A stretch of 64,000 nt of DNA from NCBI RefSeq assembly GCF_019880225.1, contig NZ_CP082284.1:2852001-2916000 (forward strand). Reading direction: 5' to 3'. The stretch comes from Halobaculum rubrum (GTDB lineage Archaea > Halobacteriota > Halobacteria > Halobacteriales > Haloferacaceae). The stretch's first letter is position 1, and every line of letters begins with the position of its first letter. Below are positions 50,238-59,063 of the stretch, piece after piece. Below the pieces are notes generated by a model that saw nothing but the letters and a program-made list of their open reading frames with translations, was not told where the DNA came from and ran no database searches. Both the position numbers and the translations under genes were made by a program.

Positions 50238-51467
50238 GTGTTGTCGCTCCCCGCCGCCGTCCCGCCCGTCGGAACGGTCCTGCTCGCGTACACGCTCGTC
50301 GGGTGCGCGCTCGGCTGTTGCAGCGGATTGGTCCCCGGGCTGCACGCGAACAACTTCGCGTTCCTGCTCGCGGCCGCGGCGCCGGGACTCGACGCCCCGC
50401 CGCTTCCGCTCGGCTGTGCGATGGTGGCCGCCGGCGTCGTCCACACGTTTCTCGACGTGGTGCCGTCGCTGGCGCTCGGAGTTCCCGATCCCGCGATGGC
50501 GGCCGCGGCGCTCCCCGGACACACGCTCGTCGCGGAGGGGCGCGGCCGCGAGGCGATGCGCCTCTCGGCGGTCGGGTCGGGGCTGGCGCTCGCGATCGCG
50601 GTCCCCGCCGCGGTCGTCGTCACCGCCGGGATGCGCGTCGCGTACCCGCTCGTACGCGAGTGGCTGTCGGTCGTGCTCGCGGTGGTGGCGCTGTCGCTCG
50701 TGCTCACGGAATCGACCCATCGGCGTCGGCTCGCCGGCGCGCTCTCGTTCGCGCTCGCGACGGCGCTGGGCCTCGCCGCGCTCGACGCGCCGACGGACCC
50801 GCTGGTGTCTGCCGGCGGGATACTCGCGCCGCTGTTCGCCGGCCTGTTCGGCGTGCCGGTCCTCCTCGACGCGTTCGGCGGCGCCGGCGTCCCGCCGCAG
50901 GGAGACGCCCGGCTGGGGCTGTCCGGCCGCGACCTGACGGGTGCGGCCGCGGCCGGCGCGGGCGGCGGTGCCGCGGTCGGCTACCTTCCCGGGGTTTCCG
51001 CGGGCGTCGCGGCCGTGCTGGCGCTCCCCGCGACCGCCGGTCGCGACCCGACCCGCGAGTACGTCGTCGCGACCAGCGGCGCGAACACGGCGACGGCGGT
51101 GTTCGCGCTGTTCGCGTACTGGTCGTTCGACGTGACCCGCTCGGGCGTGCTCGTCGCCGTGGACAAAGCCGCGGTCCCGGCCGCGCTCCCGCCGCTGCTT
51201 TCGGCGGTGGTGATCGCGGGCGCGGTCGGGGCCGTCGCGGTGGTGCTGGTCGGCGACGCCGCGCTCCGTGTCGTCGGCGGACTCCCGCACGCTCCGCTGG
51301 TCGCGACGGTGTTGGCGGGACTGGCGCTGCTGTCGGTCGGGTTCGCGGGAGCGCTCGGGCTGGCCGTGTTTCTCGCGGCGGCCGCGGTCGGGTTCGTCCC
51401 CGTCCGGCTCGGCTGCCGGCGGGTGCACCTGATGGGTGTGCTGATCGGTCCACTCGTGATCGCATGA
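50238..51467 (+). CDS. TctA/DUF112-like membrane transporter
   Basis: A 409-residue protein with about eleven transmembrane helices and the TctA-like GLVPGLHANNFAF and AGRDPTREYVVATSGANTATAVFAL motifs. Bacterial TctA works with a periplasmic binding protein TctC and a small TctB; neither is present here, so this single-component archaeal form may work alone or with an unlinked partner. GTG 50238 starts the protein. Located 180 bp after rpl12. Confidence 0.78.
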   Translation: MLSLPAAVPPVGTVLLAYTLVGCALGCCSGLVPGLHANNFAFLLAAAAPGLDAPPLPLGCAMVAAGVVHTFLDVVPSLALGVPDPAMAAAALPGHTLVAEGRGREAMRLSAVGSGLALAIAVPAAVVVTAGMRVAYPLVREWLSVVLAVVALSLVLTESTHRRRLAGALSFALATALGLAALDAPTDPLVSAGGILAPLFAGLFGVPVLLDAFGGAGVPPQGDARLGLSGRDLTGAAAAGAGGGAAVGYLPGVSAGVAAVLALPATAGRDPTREYVVATSGANTATAVFALFAYWSFDVTRSGVLVAVDKAAVPAALPPLLSAVVIAGAVGAVAVVLVGDAALRVVGGLPHAPLVATVLAGLALLSVGFAGALGLAVFLAAAAVGFVPVRLGCRRVHLMGVLIGPLVIA

Positions 51468-51572
51468 CCGCTCCCGTCGCACGACATCGACCCGCACGAA
51501 CACGGGGTCGGGCGAGCGGTTCGTGCCGTCCGAAAGACAACCGTTAAAACCCGCGCGCCGGTTTATAGCCGT

Positions 51573-51758
51573 ATGAGCCAGTCAGAGTCCGAGCAGCGTT
51601 CCGAGCGACGCTGCGTCTCCTGTGGCATCAACGTCGCGGGGACGGCCGCGGCGACGTTCAAGTGCCCAGACTGTGGCACGCAGATCAGCCGGTGTGCAAC
51701 GTGCCGCAAGCAGAGCAACCTCTTCGAGTGTCCCGACTGCGGGTTCCGGGGGCCCTGA
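51573..51758 (+). CDS. HVO_2753-type double zinc-finger protein
   Basis: A 61-residue protein with four C-x2-C pairs (C14/C17, C31/C34, C41/C44, C53/C56), the two-finger pattern of Haloferax HVO_2753, whose loss is reported to affect swarming and biofilm formation. Promoter GTTAAAAC (51543-51550) is 23-30 bp upstream. It precedes aEF-1 beta by one base, a conserved pair that suggests a translation-related role. Confidence 0.9.
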   Translation: MSQSESEQRSERRCVSCGINVAGTAAATFKCPDCGTQISRCATCRKQSNLFECPDCGFRGP

Positions 51759-51759
51759 C

Positions 51760-52026
51760 ATGGGGAAGGTCGCCGCGAAGATGAAGGTCATGCCGAAAAG
51801 CCCCGATATCGACCTCGACGTGCTCCAGCAGAAACTGGAGGAGTCGCTCCCGCAGGGCGCGGAGATACGTAACGTCGAGCGCGACGACGTCGCGTTCGGC
51901 CTCGTCGCGCTCCTGCCGATGGTCGTCGTCCCCGACGACGCCGGCGGCACCGAGGCCGTCGAGGAGTCGTTCTCCGACGTCGATGACGTCGAGAGCGTGA
52001 GCGTCGAGGAAGTCGGCCGCCTGTAA
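51760..52026 (+). CDS. ef1b: Translation elongation factor aEF-1 beta
   Basis: Nucleotide-exchange factor for aEF-1A. The 88-residue ferredoxin-like domain starts [20 protein letters not shown] and contains [16 protein letters not shown] and [13 protein letters not shown] at the end. One base after the stop of the zinc-finger gene, hence one mRNA. Confidence 0.95.
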   Translation: MGKVAAKMKVMPKSPDIDLDVLQQKLEESLPQGAEIRNVERDDVAFGLVALLPMVVVPDDAGGTEAVEESFSDVDDVESVSVEEVGRL

Positions 52027-52180
52027 CCGGCCGCGTTCACCGCCGGATCGGCGTCCGTTCCGGCACCCACGGTCCACTGCTACCACGTTCCCCGTGAGCC
52101 GTCGGCTCGGTGCCCTGGCGTCTCTTCTCGACTCACCCTCCGGGCGTATCTCGCCGTGGCCCCGTCGCGGTATGCTCCAC

Positions 52181-52244
52181 CGATTCGTTACGAATCGAAA
52201 CCCGGATCCGCGAGACGGCGGATTGTTCGTGGGAAGATTAATAC
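52181..52244 (+). promoter_or_regulatory. Promoter region of UspA-type gene with inverted repeat
   Basis: TATA element GATTAATAC (52236-52244) 33-41 bp before the start at 52277. About 40 bp upstream is a perfect inverted repeat CGATTCG-TTA-CGAATCG (52181-52197), a candidate regulator site. Confidence 0.45.
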
Positions 52245-52276
52245 GACCCCGCTGTCTGGGTCCGGCAGACGTTCAC

Positions 52277-52723
52277 ATGGGGATGTACGACCGGATACTC
52301 GTTCCGACCGACGGCTCCGACGGCGTCGAGCGCGCGGTGCGCCACGCCGTCGACCTCGCCGTCCAGCACGGGGCGACCGTCCACGCGCTGTACGTCGTCA
52401 ACTCGGCGTCGTACGCCGGGATGCCGATGGAGTCGAGTTGGGAGGGGATCGACGAGATGCTCCGGGGCGACGCGGAAGACGCCGTCTCGCTGGTGGAGGC
52501 GCTCGGTGACGACTACGACGTCCCGGTCGAGACGGCGGTGATCGACGGCTCGCCGAGTCGGGAGATCGTCCGCTACGCCGAGGAGAACGACTGCGACCTG
52601 ATCGTGATGGGGACGCACGGCCGCGGCGGTATCGACCGGCTTCTGCTCGGGAGCGTCGCCGAATCGGTCGTCCGATCGTCGTCCGTTCCGGTGCTCACGG
52701 TCCGGGTCGCGGACGCGACGTAG
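52277..52723 (+). CDS. Universal stress protein (UspA family)
   Basis: A 148-residue Usp domain with the ATP-binding motifs: ILVPTDGS at the start and GTHGRGGIDRLLLGSVAESVVRSSSVPVL (the G2xG9xGS/T motif) at the end, so it is of the nucleotide-binding type. ATG 52277 chosen; a second ATG two codons later is possible. Stands alone with its own promoter. Confidence 0.92.
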   Translation: MGMYDRILVPTDGSDGVERAVRHAVDLAVQHGATVHALYVVNSASYAGMPMESSWEGIDEMLRGDAEDAVSLVEALGDDYDVPVETAVIDGSPSREIVRYAEENDCDLIVMGTHGRGGIDRLLLGSVAESVVRSSSVPVLTVRVADAT

Positions 52724-52804
52724 CCGTCGACCCGGTCGAAACGGGGGCCCGGAACCGCCGTTCGGCGGCGACCCGGCGGTCGGCAGCACCCGGCCGGCAG
52801 TCGG

Positions 52805-53839
52805 TCAGCGGTCGGCCGGGCGTAGGTGCTCGCAGTCGCCGGCCGTCACCCGGACCGTCTCCTCGCCGGTATCGACGACGAGCGCCCCGGGGAACTCGAC
52901 CGCGACGGCGTCACCCTCCACGACGCCGCCGGGCGTCTCCACCCTGACGCGCTGCCCGACGGTGTCGGCGTACTCCTCCCACGCGTCGACGGCCCCGCGG
53001 AGGTCGTCGGCGAGCGCGTCGAACTCCTCGAGGACCCGCTGGACGAGCACGCGCCGGTCGACCGGCTCGCCGCGCTCGGCGAGCAGGCTCGTCGCGTCGG
53101 CGGACGCGGGCAGGTCGTCGGGGTCGATGTTCGCGTTGAGGCCGACGCCGACGACGAGCCACGAGACCCGGTCGGCCTCCCCCTCCATCTCGGTGAGGAT
53201 GCCGCACAGCTTCCGGCCGCCGCGCTCGGTCGGCTCCGCCTCCGTCTCCCGACCGTTGGCGACGAGCACGTCGTTCGGCCACTTGATCCGCGTGTCGACA
53301 CCCGTCTCGCGGCAGGCACGCGTCACCGCGACGGCCATCGCGAGCGTGTACGCCGGGGCGTGCGCGGGCGGCGCCTCGGGGCGGAGGAGCACCGACAGCC
53401 AGACGCCGCCCGGCGGCGAGACCCATTCGCGGTCGAGACGCCCGCGAGAGGCGGTCTGTCGGTCGGCGACGACGGCGACGCCGGAGGCGCCGGCCGCGGC
53501 GAGTTCGCGCGCCCGGTCGTTCGTCGAGCCGACGCTGTCGTGGTAGTCGATGTCGAACGGGGCGTCGAGGCCGTACGCGATCGCCTCGCCGGAGTACCCC
53601 GACACGTCGGTCACGACGTAGCCGTCCTCGCCGCTCTCGACGGCGACTCCGGCCTCGCGAAGCGCCTCGACGTGGTTCCACACCGCCGCGCGCGACACGC
53701 CGAGGCGGTCGGCCAGCGTCGGCCCGGCCACCGGTCCCTCCGCGAGCGCGTCGACCAGCGCCCGGCGCGTCGCCGGAACGCCGACCTCGTGAGCGTCCCC
53801 GTCCCCGCGTTCGCCGCGGCGGTCGGTATCGTCCGTCAC
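52805..53839 (-). CDS. birA: Biotin-protein ligase with DNA-binding domain (BirA)
   Basis: Attaches biotin to carboxylase carrier domains and may repress biotin genes. The 344-residue protein has a winged helix (about 22-75, LADRLGVSRAAVWNHVEALREAG), a ligase core with VGSTNDRAREL, RQTASRGRLDREW, WLSVLLRPE and IKWPNDVLV, and a C-terminal SH3-like domain (about 290-340). The glycine-rich biotin loop reads SRGRLDR where E. coli has GRGRRGR. ATG 53839 overlaps the stop of the upstream usp gene (ATGA). Confidence 0.93.
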   Translation of the reverse strand: MTDDTDRRGERGDGDAHEVGVPATRRALVDALAEGPVAGPTLADRLGVSRAAVWNHVEALREAGVAVESGEDGYVVTDVSGYSGEAIAYGLDAPFDIDYHDSVGSTNDRARELAAAGASGVAVVADRQTASRGRLDREWVSPPGGVWLSVLLRPEAPPAHAPAYTLAMAVAVTRACRETGVDTRIKWPNDVLVANGRETEAEPTERGGRKLCGILTEMEGEADRVSWLVVGVGLNANIDPDDLPASADATSLLAERGEPVDRRVLVQRVLEEFDALADDLRGAVDAWEEYADTVGQRVRVETPGGVVEGDAVAVEFPGALVVDTGEETVRVTAGDCEHLRPADR

Positions 53840-54288
53840 GAGTCGTCGCGTCCGCCGTTTGCGGACGCGAACTCCGTCGACTCCCCGTTCGCGCGGACAG
53901 TGATCACCGTCGCGTCGAGTTTCCCCTTCAGGAACGACTCGATGTCGGGATCGGAGAACAGCTTCCGGATGGTCCGCCGCCAGCGACTCGCCTGCTTGGC
54001 GCCGATGACGACCACGTCGGCCTTCTCGGCCGCGATCTCGTCGAGGATCGTCTCCTCGACGAGGAACCCCCGACGGACGACGTACCGAACGTTGGGCAGT
54101 CGGCTGAACTCGCCTTCGACCGCGCGCTTGAGCTGTGTCCGGGTCACCTCCTGACCGTCCTGGTACAGGTCGACGTGGAGGATCGTCAACTCGGCGTCAC
54201 GCTCCTCGGCGATCCGGATCGCCTCCGCGAGCGTCGCCTTGGAGTGTTTCGAGAGCGGGTACCGAACCGGCACGACGACCAACGTCAT
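53836..54288 (-). CDS. Universal stress family protein without full ATP motif
   Basis: A 150-residue Usp-fold protein: VVPVRYPLSKHSKATLAEAIRIAEE, VVVIGAKQASRWRRTIRKLFSDPDIESFLKG. The glycine-rich G2xG9xGS nucleotide motif is replaced by a basic RWRRTIRKLF stretch, so it may not bind ATP. It is translationally coupled to birA, a pairing without an obvious reason. Confidence 0.85.
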   Translation of the reverse strand: MTLVVVPVRYPLSKHSKATLAEAIRIAEERDAELTILHVDLYQDGQEVTRTQLKRAVEGEFSRLPNVRYVVRRGFLVEETILDEIAAEKADVVVIGAKQASRWRRTIRKLFSDPDIESFLKGKLDATVITVRANGESTEFASANGGRDDS

Positions 54289-54384
54289 TGTCGGCCGGAC
54301 GTGCCGGCACGTGTAAACACTTCCTCTTGGACCACCGCTGACACGGGTCGCTCCGAGTCCACCGCCGTCACCGGCGGTCGCCCG

Positions 54385-55926
54385 TTACTCGTCGTCGACT
54401 CGGCCGGACGCTGACGCGTCGCCCGGATCGCTCGAATCGCTCGGGGAGTCGGTCGACGCGCCGCTGGCTGCCGTGTCCGCGGCGTCTGCGGCGTCGGAGG
54501 GAGCTTCGGCGTCCGCGGCGTCGCCCGACACGCGTTCGATCCGTCCCTCGATCTCGGGGTCGATCCCGTGTTCGCGGACGTACTCGGCCAGCACCTCGTG
54601 TTGGATCCCGTGCTCGCCGGCGCGGTGGCGCTGCTCGATAGTCGGGAACTCGTGGTCCGAGTGCAGGAGGTACTCCGGCGTCGCGACGCGGTATCGCCGG
54701 TCGGGGTCGATCGGTTCGCCGTCGACGCGCGCGTCGATCAGCTCCTCGCGGTCGTCGTCCCAGACGACCCGCGCGCCGCTGAGGTGCCCGTGCCACCAGC
54801 CGTCCTCGCCGAAGTCGACGACCGCCGCCGACATCTCCGAGAGCGCCGCGCGTAGCTCCGTCCCGCTGAGCTCGACGACGACGATCGGCTCCTCGAACGG
54901 GAGCACCGACAGGAAGTCCGCGAGGGTCACCTCGCCGGCCAGATCGTGACCTAGCCGGAGCCCGCCGGCGTTCTGGAGCCCGACATCGGCGGCGGCGGCC
55001 CACCGGTAGGCGTCGGCGACGAGGTTGCCGAGGCGGCACTCGCCGCCGTGGACCGTCTCGTCGCTGCGGACGATCGGTTCGTCGACGGTACCGACCGGTT
55101 CGTCGAGGCCCGCGGCGGCGATGCGCTGGCGTAGCGCGTCCGCGAGGTGCTCGTCGACGGGTGCGCCCTCGGGGCTGTGGCGGGTCACACTCGCTCCGTC
55201 GTCGTCGAGCGTCACCTCCAGTACCGTCTCGCCGTTGACGCCCGGGCGGGTGCACAACACGCCGTCGACCTCCTCGGCGCGCTCGCTGTGGACGTGTCCG
55301 CCGAGGATCAGGTCGATCCCGTCGATTCGCGCGAGTTCATCGTCGCCGCCGCCGAGGTGCGACACCGCGACGACGTAGTCGACGCCATCGCCCTCACTCT
55401 CGTTCCCATCCTCGCCCTCGGCTTCGACTTCAGCGTCCATCGCTGCGACCGCCTCGCGGGCGGCCTCGTACGGGTCGGTGAACGTCATGTCCGCCGCGGC
55501 CGGATTCAGCGAGTCCGTGTTCGGGTCGGTGACGCCGAGGAAGCCGACGCGCGCGCCGTCGACGCGTTTGATCGTCCACGGGACAACGCCCTCGGCCGCG
55601 CCGAACGGTTCGCCGGCCTCGTCGCGGACGTTGGCGGATACCCACGTCTGCGGGGAGTCGGCGACGATCTCGCGTGCGGCGTCGGTCCCGAAGTCGAAGT
55701 CGTGGTTGCCGAACGTCTCCACGTCGGTGTCGACGGCGCGGAAGAAGTCGATCGCCTGTCGCCCCTTCGAGACCGTCGCGGCGACGCCCGGGGAGGTGTC
55801 GTCGCCGGATCCGACGACCGCGGCGTCCGGGCCGTCGAGTTCCGTGATCAGGCCGGCGAGGCGCCCCGCGCGCTCGGGGTCGTCGTAGACGTTCTCGATG
55901 TCGGAGTAGTGGACGAACCGGGGCAT
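54385..55926 (-). CDS. 5'-nucleotidase / 2',3'-cyclic phosphodiesterase family, cytoplasmic
   Basis: A 513-residue two-domain metallophosphoesterase. N-terminal calcineurin-like part with HYSDIENVY, FGNHDFDFG and GGHVHSE metal motifs; C-terminal 5_nucleotid_C part with CRLGNLVADAYRWAA, LQNAGGLRLG and VELSGTELRAAL. Unlike most family members it has no signal peptide or lipobox, so it should act inside the cell on nucleotides. A Ser/Ala/Asp-rich tail of about 45 residues follows. ATG 55926 chosen at the conserved start. It follows ycaO by 64 bp on the same strand. Confidence 0.87.
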   Translation of the reverse strand: MPRFVHYSDIENVYDDPERAGRLAGLITELDGPDAAVVGSGDDTSPGVAATVSKGRQAIDFFRAVDTDVETFGNHDFDFGTDAAREIVADSPQTWVSANVRDEAGEPFGAAEGVVPWTIKRVDGARVGFLGVTDPNTDSLNPAAADMTFTDPYEAAREAVAAMDAEVEAEGEDGNESEGDGVDYVVAVSHLGGGDDELARIDGIDLILGGHVHSERAEEVDGVLCTRPGVNGETVLEVTLDDDGASVTRHSPEGAPVDEHLADALRQRIAAAGLDEPVGTVDEPIVRSDETVHGGECRLGNLVADAYRWAAAADVGLQNAGGLRLGHDLAGEVTLADFLSVLPFEEPIVVVELSGTELRAALSEMSAAVVDFGEDGWWHGHLSGARVVWDDDREELIDARVDGEPIDPDRRYRVATPEYLLHSDHEFPTIEQRHRAGEHGIQHEVLAEYVREHGIDPEIEGRIERVSGDAADAEAPSDAADAADTAASGASTDSPSDSSDPGDASASGRVDDE

Positions 55927-55990
55927 TCGAGTGGGTGAACGGTGTGGGGTGGCGGACAAGAACGCTCCGGGTTCGATCGATCAAACGACT

Positions 55991-57709
55991 TCACGGGAAC
56001 GGGTGGTACGCCTTCTCCGGCTCCGGCTCGAACCCCATCGACGCCGAGACAGTCTCCAGTCGGGCGCCGAAAAACGGGTCGCCGGTGAACAGCGGCTGCG
56101 CCTCGGGCACGAGCACGCGCACGCCCTCGAAGCCGATCGCGGCCACGTCGCGCGTGGTGAGGCGCGCGGCGTAGGCATCGAGGTCGGCGTCGTCGAGGCG
56201 GTCGACGACCGCCTCGACCTCGGCGACGCCGTCCAGGTTCGCCGCCTCCCCGTCGGTTACGTCGGCTGCGGGGAGCGTCACGTCGGGCGAGACGAACTCC
56301 CGGACGCGTTCGGGGAAGTCGGCGTACGAGCCGATGGCGCCCTCCTCGCGGCTCGCCTGCTCGGGCCCCATCGCGCGCAGTTCCATCCAGTTTTGCAGCG
56401 CCTCAGCGAGCGCTCCCCGAGCGGCGGCCGAAGCGTCGAGGTCCGCCGCCGAGCCCATCGCGAACCGCGGCCACTCGCCGGTCTCGGGGTCGCGGTGGAC
56501 CGCCACGCCGACGACGGGCACGTCCACGTCCTGTGTGAGCAGCAGCGTGGTCACGGAGAGGTCCTCGGCGCGCGCTCGCTTGCGCAGCGTCTCGAACCCC
56601 TGGTCGTCGACAGCGAGACTCATCGGCTCGAACGTCGAGTACCACGACAGCATCGACGCGTCGCGCTCGACGGTCTCGTACAGCCCCGACAGCACCGCCT
56701 CCGCCGTCGAGTTCCCTAGCCCGAGCCCCGTCGTGATCGCCGGCGCGAACCGTTCCTCGGGCGGCGGAAACACGACGAACTCCGCCGGCAGCGACGCCGA
56801 CTCCCGGGTCGACAGATCGATCCCGGGGACCCACGGGATGTGGTCGTCCGACTCGGGCGTCTCCGCGTCGGCGGGGCGGACGAACCGGTCGACCGGGACT
56901 GCGTCGACGACGGCGGCGGTCGGCGCCGACCGAAACGACGACGCGCGGTAGGTGCCCGCGCAGTAGCGTTCGAGCGCCTCGCCGATCGCCTTCCCGTAGG
57001 CGGCGTCCCAGTCGGCGGCGACGCCGGCAGCGAACTCCGCACAGCGCGTGTCCGCGAACGCGGCGGTGTCGGTCGTCCGCGCGATGTAGTACGGCGCCGG
57101 CACCGACTCGCGCTCCCCGACCTCGGTGACGATGCCGAGCCGATCGTCGACCGCGCGGTCCATCCGGTCGACGGCGTCGTCGAGATCGACCGGCTCGTCT
57201 GGGGCGCGAAGCTCGAACCCCGTCGGGGCGGCGCCGCAGTCGCACCCCGGCGAGGGGAGGAAGCGCCGCTCGGTCCCGTCGACCTCGGTGACGGTGCCGG
57301 CCACGTCGCCCCCGGAGAGGTGCTGAATGGCGCGTCGCCCCGCGAGCGCCCCTGCAAAGCGGACGGCGCTGCGAGTTCCCTGCGGCGTCGCGTCCGTCGT
57401 CGGGACGTTCGCGCGAACGCGGTCGCGCAAGCAGTCGTAACAGCCGGTGTCCGCCGAGAAGACGGTCACCGCGGCGTCGAGTCCCTCGAGCGCGCGGCCG
57501 CCGATGCCGCCGATCTCGACGGCGACCCACTCGTCGACGAGCCGGGTCGCGGTGCGGAACGCGTCGTCGCCGGTGGTGCCGACGACGACCGCGAAGTCGA
57601 ACCCGTCCAGGAGGCCGGCGTCGACCTCCATCACGTTCGCCTCGATGTCGGCGAAGGCACCCCGAACCGGCTCGACGGCGGGGTCGGGGCCGACGATGGC
57701 GATGTCCAT
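55991..57709 (-). CDS. Fused E1-like/YcaO cyclodehydratase
   Basis: A 572-residue ATP-dependent YcaO protein of the azole/thioamide-forming type. Residues about 1-180 resemble the partner (E1-like/ocin-ThiF) domain, with a zinc tetrad C90-x2-C93 and C156-x-C158. Residues about 190-572 are YcaO with the ATP-site elements GKAIGEALERYCAGTY, TAEAVLSGLYETVERDA and ARGALAEALQNWMELRA. The C-terminus is Pro-rich (EPEPEKAYHPFP), reminiscent of the PxPxP end of azoline-forming enzymes. No TfuA, dehydrogenase or precursor peptide is adjacent, so the substrate is unknown. ATG 57709 chosen at MDIAIVG. Confidence 0.88.
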   Translation of the reverse strand: MDIAIVGPDPAVEPVRGAFADIEANVMEVDAGLLDGFDFAVVVGTTGDDAFRTATRLVDEWVAVEIGGIGGRALEGLDAAVTVFSADTGCYDCLRDRVRANVPTTDATPQGTRSAVRFAGALAGRRAIQHLSGGDVAGTVTEVDGTERRFLPSPGCDCGAAPTGFELRAPDEPVDLDDAVDRMDRAVDDRLGIVTEVGERESVPAPYYIARTTDTAAFADTRCAEFAAGVAADWDAAYGKAIGEALERYCAGTYRASSFRSAPTAAVVDAVPVDRFVRPADAETPESDDHIPWVPGIDLSTRESASLPAEFVVFPPPEERFAPAITTGLGLGNSTAEAVLSGLYETVERDASMLSWYSTFEPMSLAVDDQGFETLRKRARAEDLSVTTLLLTQDVDVPVVGVAVHRDPETGEWPRFAMGSAADLDASAAARGALAEALQNWMELRAMGPEQASREEGAIGSYADFPERVREFVSPDVTLPAADVTDGEAANLDGVAEVEAVVDRLDDADLDAYAARLTTRDVAAIGFEGVRVLVPEAQPLFTGDPFFGARLETVSASMGFEPEPEKAYHPFP

Positions 57710-57790
57710 GTCCCGCTCGTGGGGTGAGTCGCACAAAAAGATGGCCGGTCGGTGGGGTTCGGTGTCGGTGCCCGAAAACGCGGCCGGCGC

Positions 57791-58609
57791 TCAGTTCAAC
57801 ATCCGCTGGGCGACGCTCGCCAGCTCGTCGCTCGACGCGTCGCGCAGTCGGTCGTCGCCGAACTTCAGCCGCAGGCGGGGCCGACCCACGTCGATGGGCA
57901 CCTTTTCGGTGTCGATGAGCCCGCGGTCCTCGAGGCGGGTCTTGGTGCGCGAGAACGTCGCCTTCGAGGCGATACCGACGTCCTCGCCCCACTTGCTGAT
58001 GTCGTACAGCAGCACGTCGTTTTTCGCGGCGACCAGCAGCGAGATGGTCACCTCGTCGAGCCCCTCGTCGTCGCCACGGGCGGTCTCGAGGGACTCGAGC
58101 ACCGCGTCGAAGTCCGCGCGGACCGATTCGCCGATGTCCTCGTCCAGTGTCTCCCGGACGCGCGAGAGCGCCGGTGTGCGGAGGGTGAACGTCGTCGCGT
58201 CCGCCCACTGGTCGCGGTACGTCTCGTAGACGTCGCTGGCGAACGACTCGTCGTCGGCCGCGAGCGCGGCGACGTATTCGCCCGCCGAGACGACGGCGTA
58301 CAGCTCGTCCTCGCCGCCGACGAGCGTGTTGTCCGCATCGCCGGCGAGCTCGCGCAGCGTCATCGACTCGGCGTCGACCAGGTCGGCGGCGTCGCCGGCG
58401 ACGAGGAAGTCGTCCATCACGTCCTTGAGCATGCGGTCGTCCGCGAGCACGTTCAGCGTCGGAAGGTCGTCGCCGTAGTCCGATCCCGCGTCGACGAGCG
58501 ACTCGATCAGCGCCGCGTTCGGGTCGACGATCACCAGCTCGTCCGCCGATCGATCGAAGAGCGTCCGGAGGACATCGTCCACCGACTGTTCGAATACGTT
58601 CGTGGCCAT
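57791..58609 (-). CDS. tbsP: TbsP-type transcriptional regulator (DUF5821)
   Basis: A 272-residue haloarchaeal regulator recognised from MATNVFEQSVDDVLRTLFD and the C-terminal winged helix (about 205-260: DVLLYDISKWGEDVGIASKATFSRTKTRLEDRGLIDTEKV) with RPRLRLKFGDD. TbsP of Haloferax volcanii acts with TrmB on gluconeogenic gene expression. Reverse-strand TATA ATTAAATATTC (58633-58643) lies 24-34 bp before ATG 58609. It precedes ycaO by 81 bp on the same strand. Confidence 0.85.
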   Translation of the reverse strand: MATNVFEQSVDDVLRTLFDRSADELVIVDPNAALIESLVDAGSDYGDDLPTLNVLADDRMLKDVMDDFLVAGDAADLVDAESMTLRELAGDADNTLVGGEDELYAVVSAGEYVAALAADDESFASDVYETYRDQWADATTFTLRTPALSRVRETLDEDIGESVRADFDAVLESLETARGDDEGLDEVTISLLVAAKNDVLLYDISKWGEDVGIASKATFSRTKTRLEDRGLIDTEKVPIDVGRPRLRLKFGDDRLRDASSDELASVAQRMLN

Positions 58610-59063
58610 AACTACGTACACCATCGCCAGTTGAATATTTAATACTAACGGGAAATCAAAGGAATCAAGCGCTCTACTGGGAGAATACGAGCTCTCGTCG
58701 GTCGGAGAAAAATCACCCTGCGTGCTGATATCACCCGTACTCGACGCTTCGGTATGCGTCGTTCGTTCCGTGTGCGAACGGGGGGATCGGCTCCGATGAG
58801 GCCGGTCACCGACACCCGCGGCTCGCGTCGGGTGGGGCGACAGTTCTGGGACCCGTTGCGACGTTGTTCCTCATCGTGGACGCAGCTGTCGCCGGCGAGG
58901 TCGAAACCCGACTCCACCGGGGTCGGTGACGTGGCTTCGAGTCCCTGACGAGCGCGGCCGATCAGCCGGGCGTGCCGCGATCTCGCTACGCGATCGCCCG
59001 TCCGGGTCGCCGGCCGCGCGCGAGTACGGATGGCTTTTTGTCGCCGCTCGCCGGACCTATAGT
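58610..59063. other. Divergent intergenic region tbsP / glyA, no gene recognised
   Basis: 454 bp. The left end is AT-rich and carries the tbsP promoter (58633-58643). The middle is open on the minus strand (58645-58917), but that 90-residue frame is Arg-rich, unlike haloarchaeal proteins, and is not called. A weak TATA-like GGCTTTTTG lies near 59032-59040 for glyA. No RNA gene was recognised. Confidence 0.4.
58633..58643 (-). promoter_or_regulatory. TATA element of tbsP
   Basis: Reverse-strand ATTAAATATTC centred 29 bp before ATG 58609, the leaderless spacing. Confidence 0.55.

Noticed and set aside
58645..58917. 90-codon minus-strand frame in the tbsP-glyA gap
   Set aside because: Basic, Arg-rich, no motif, no promoter at the right distance; not haloarchaeal in composition.
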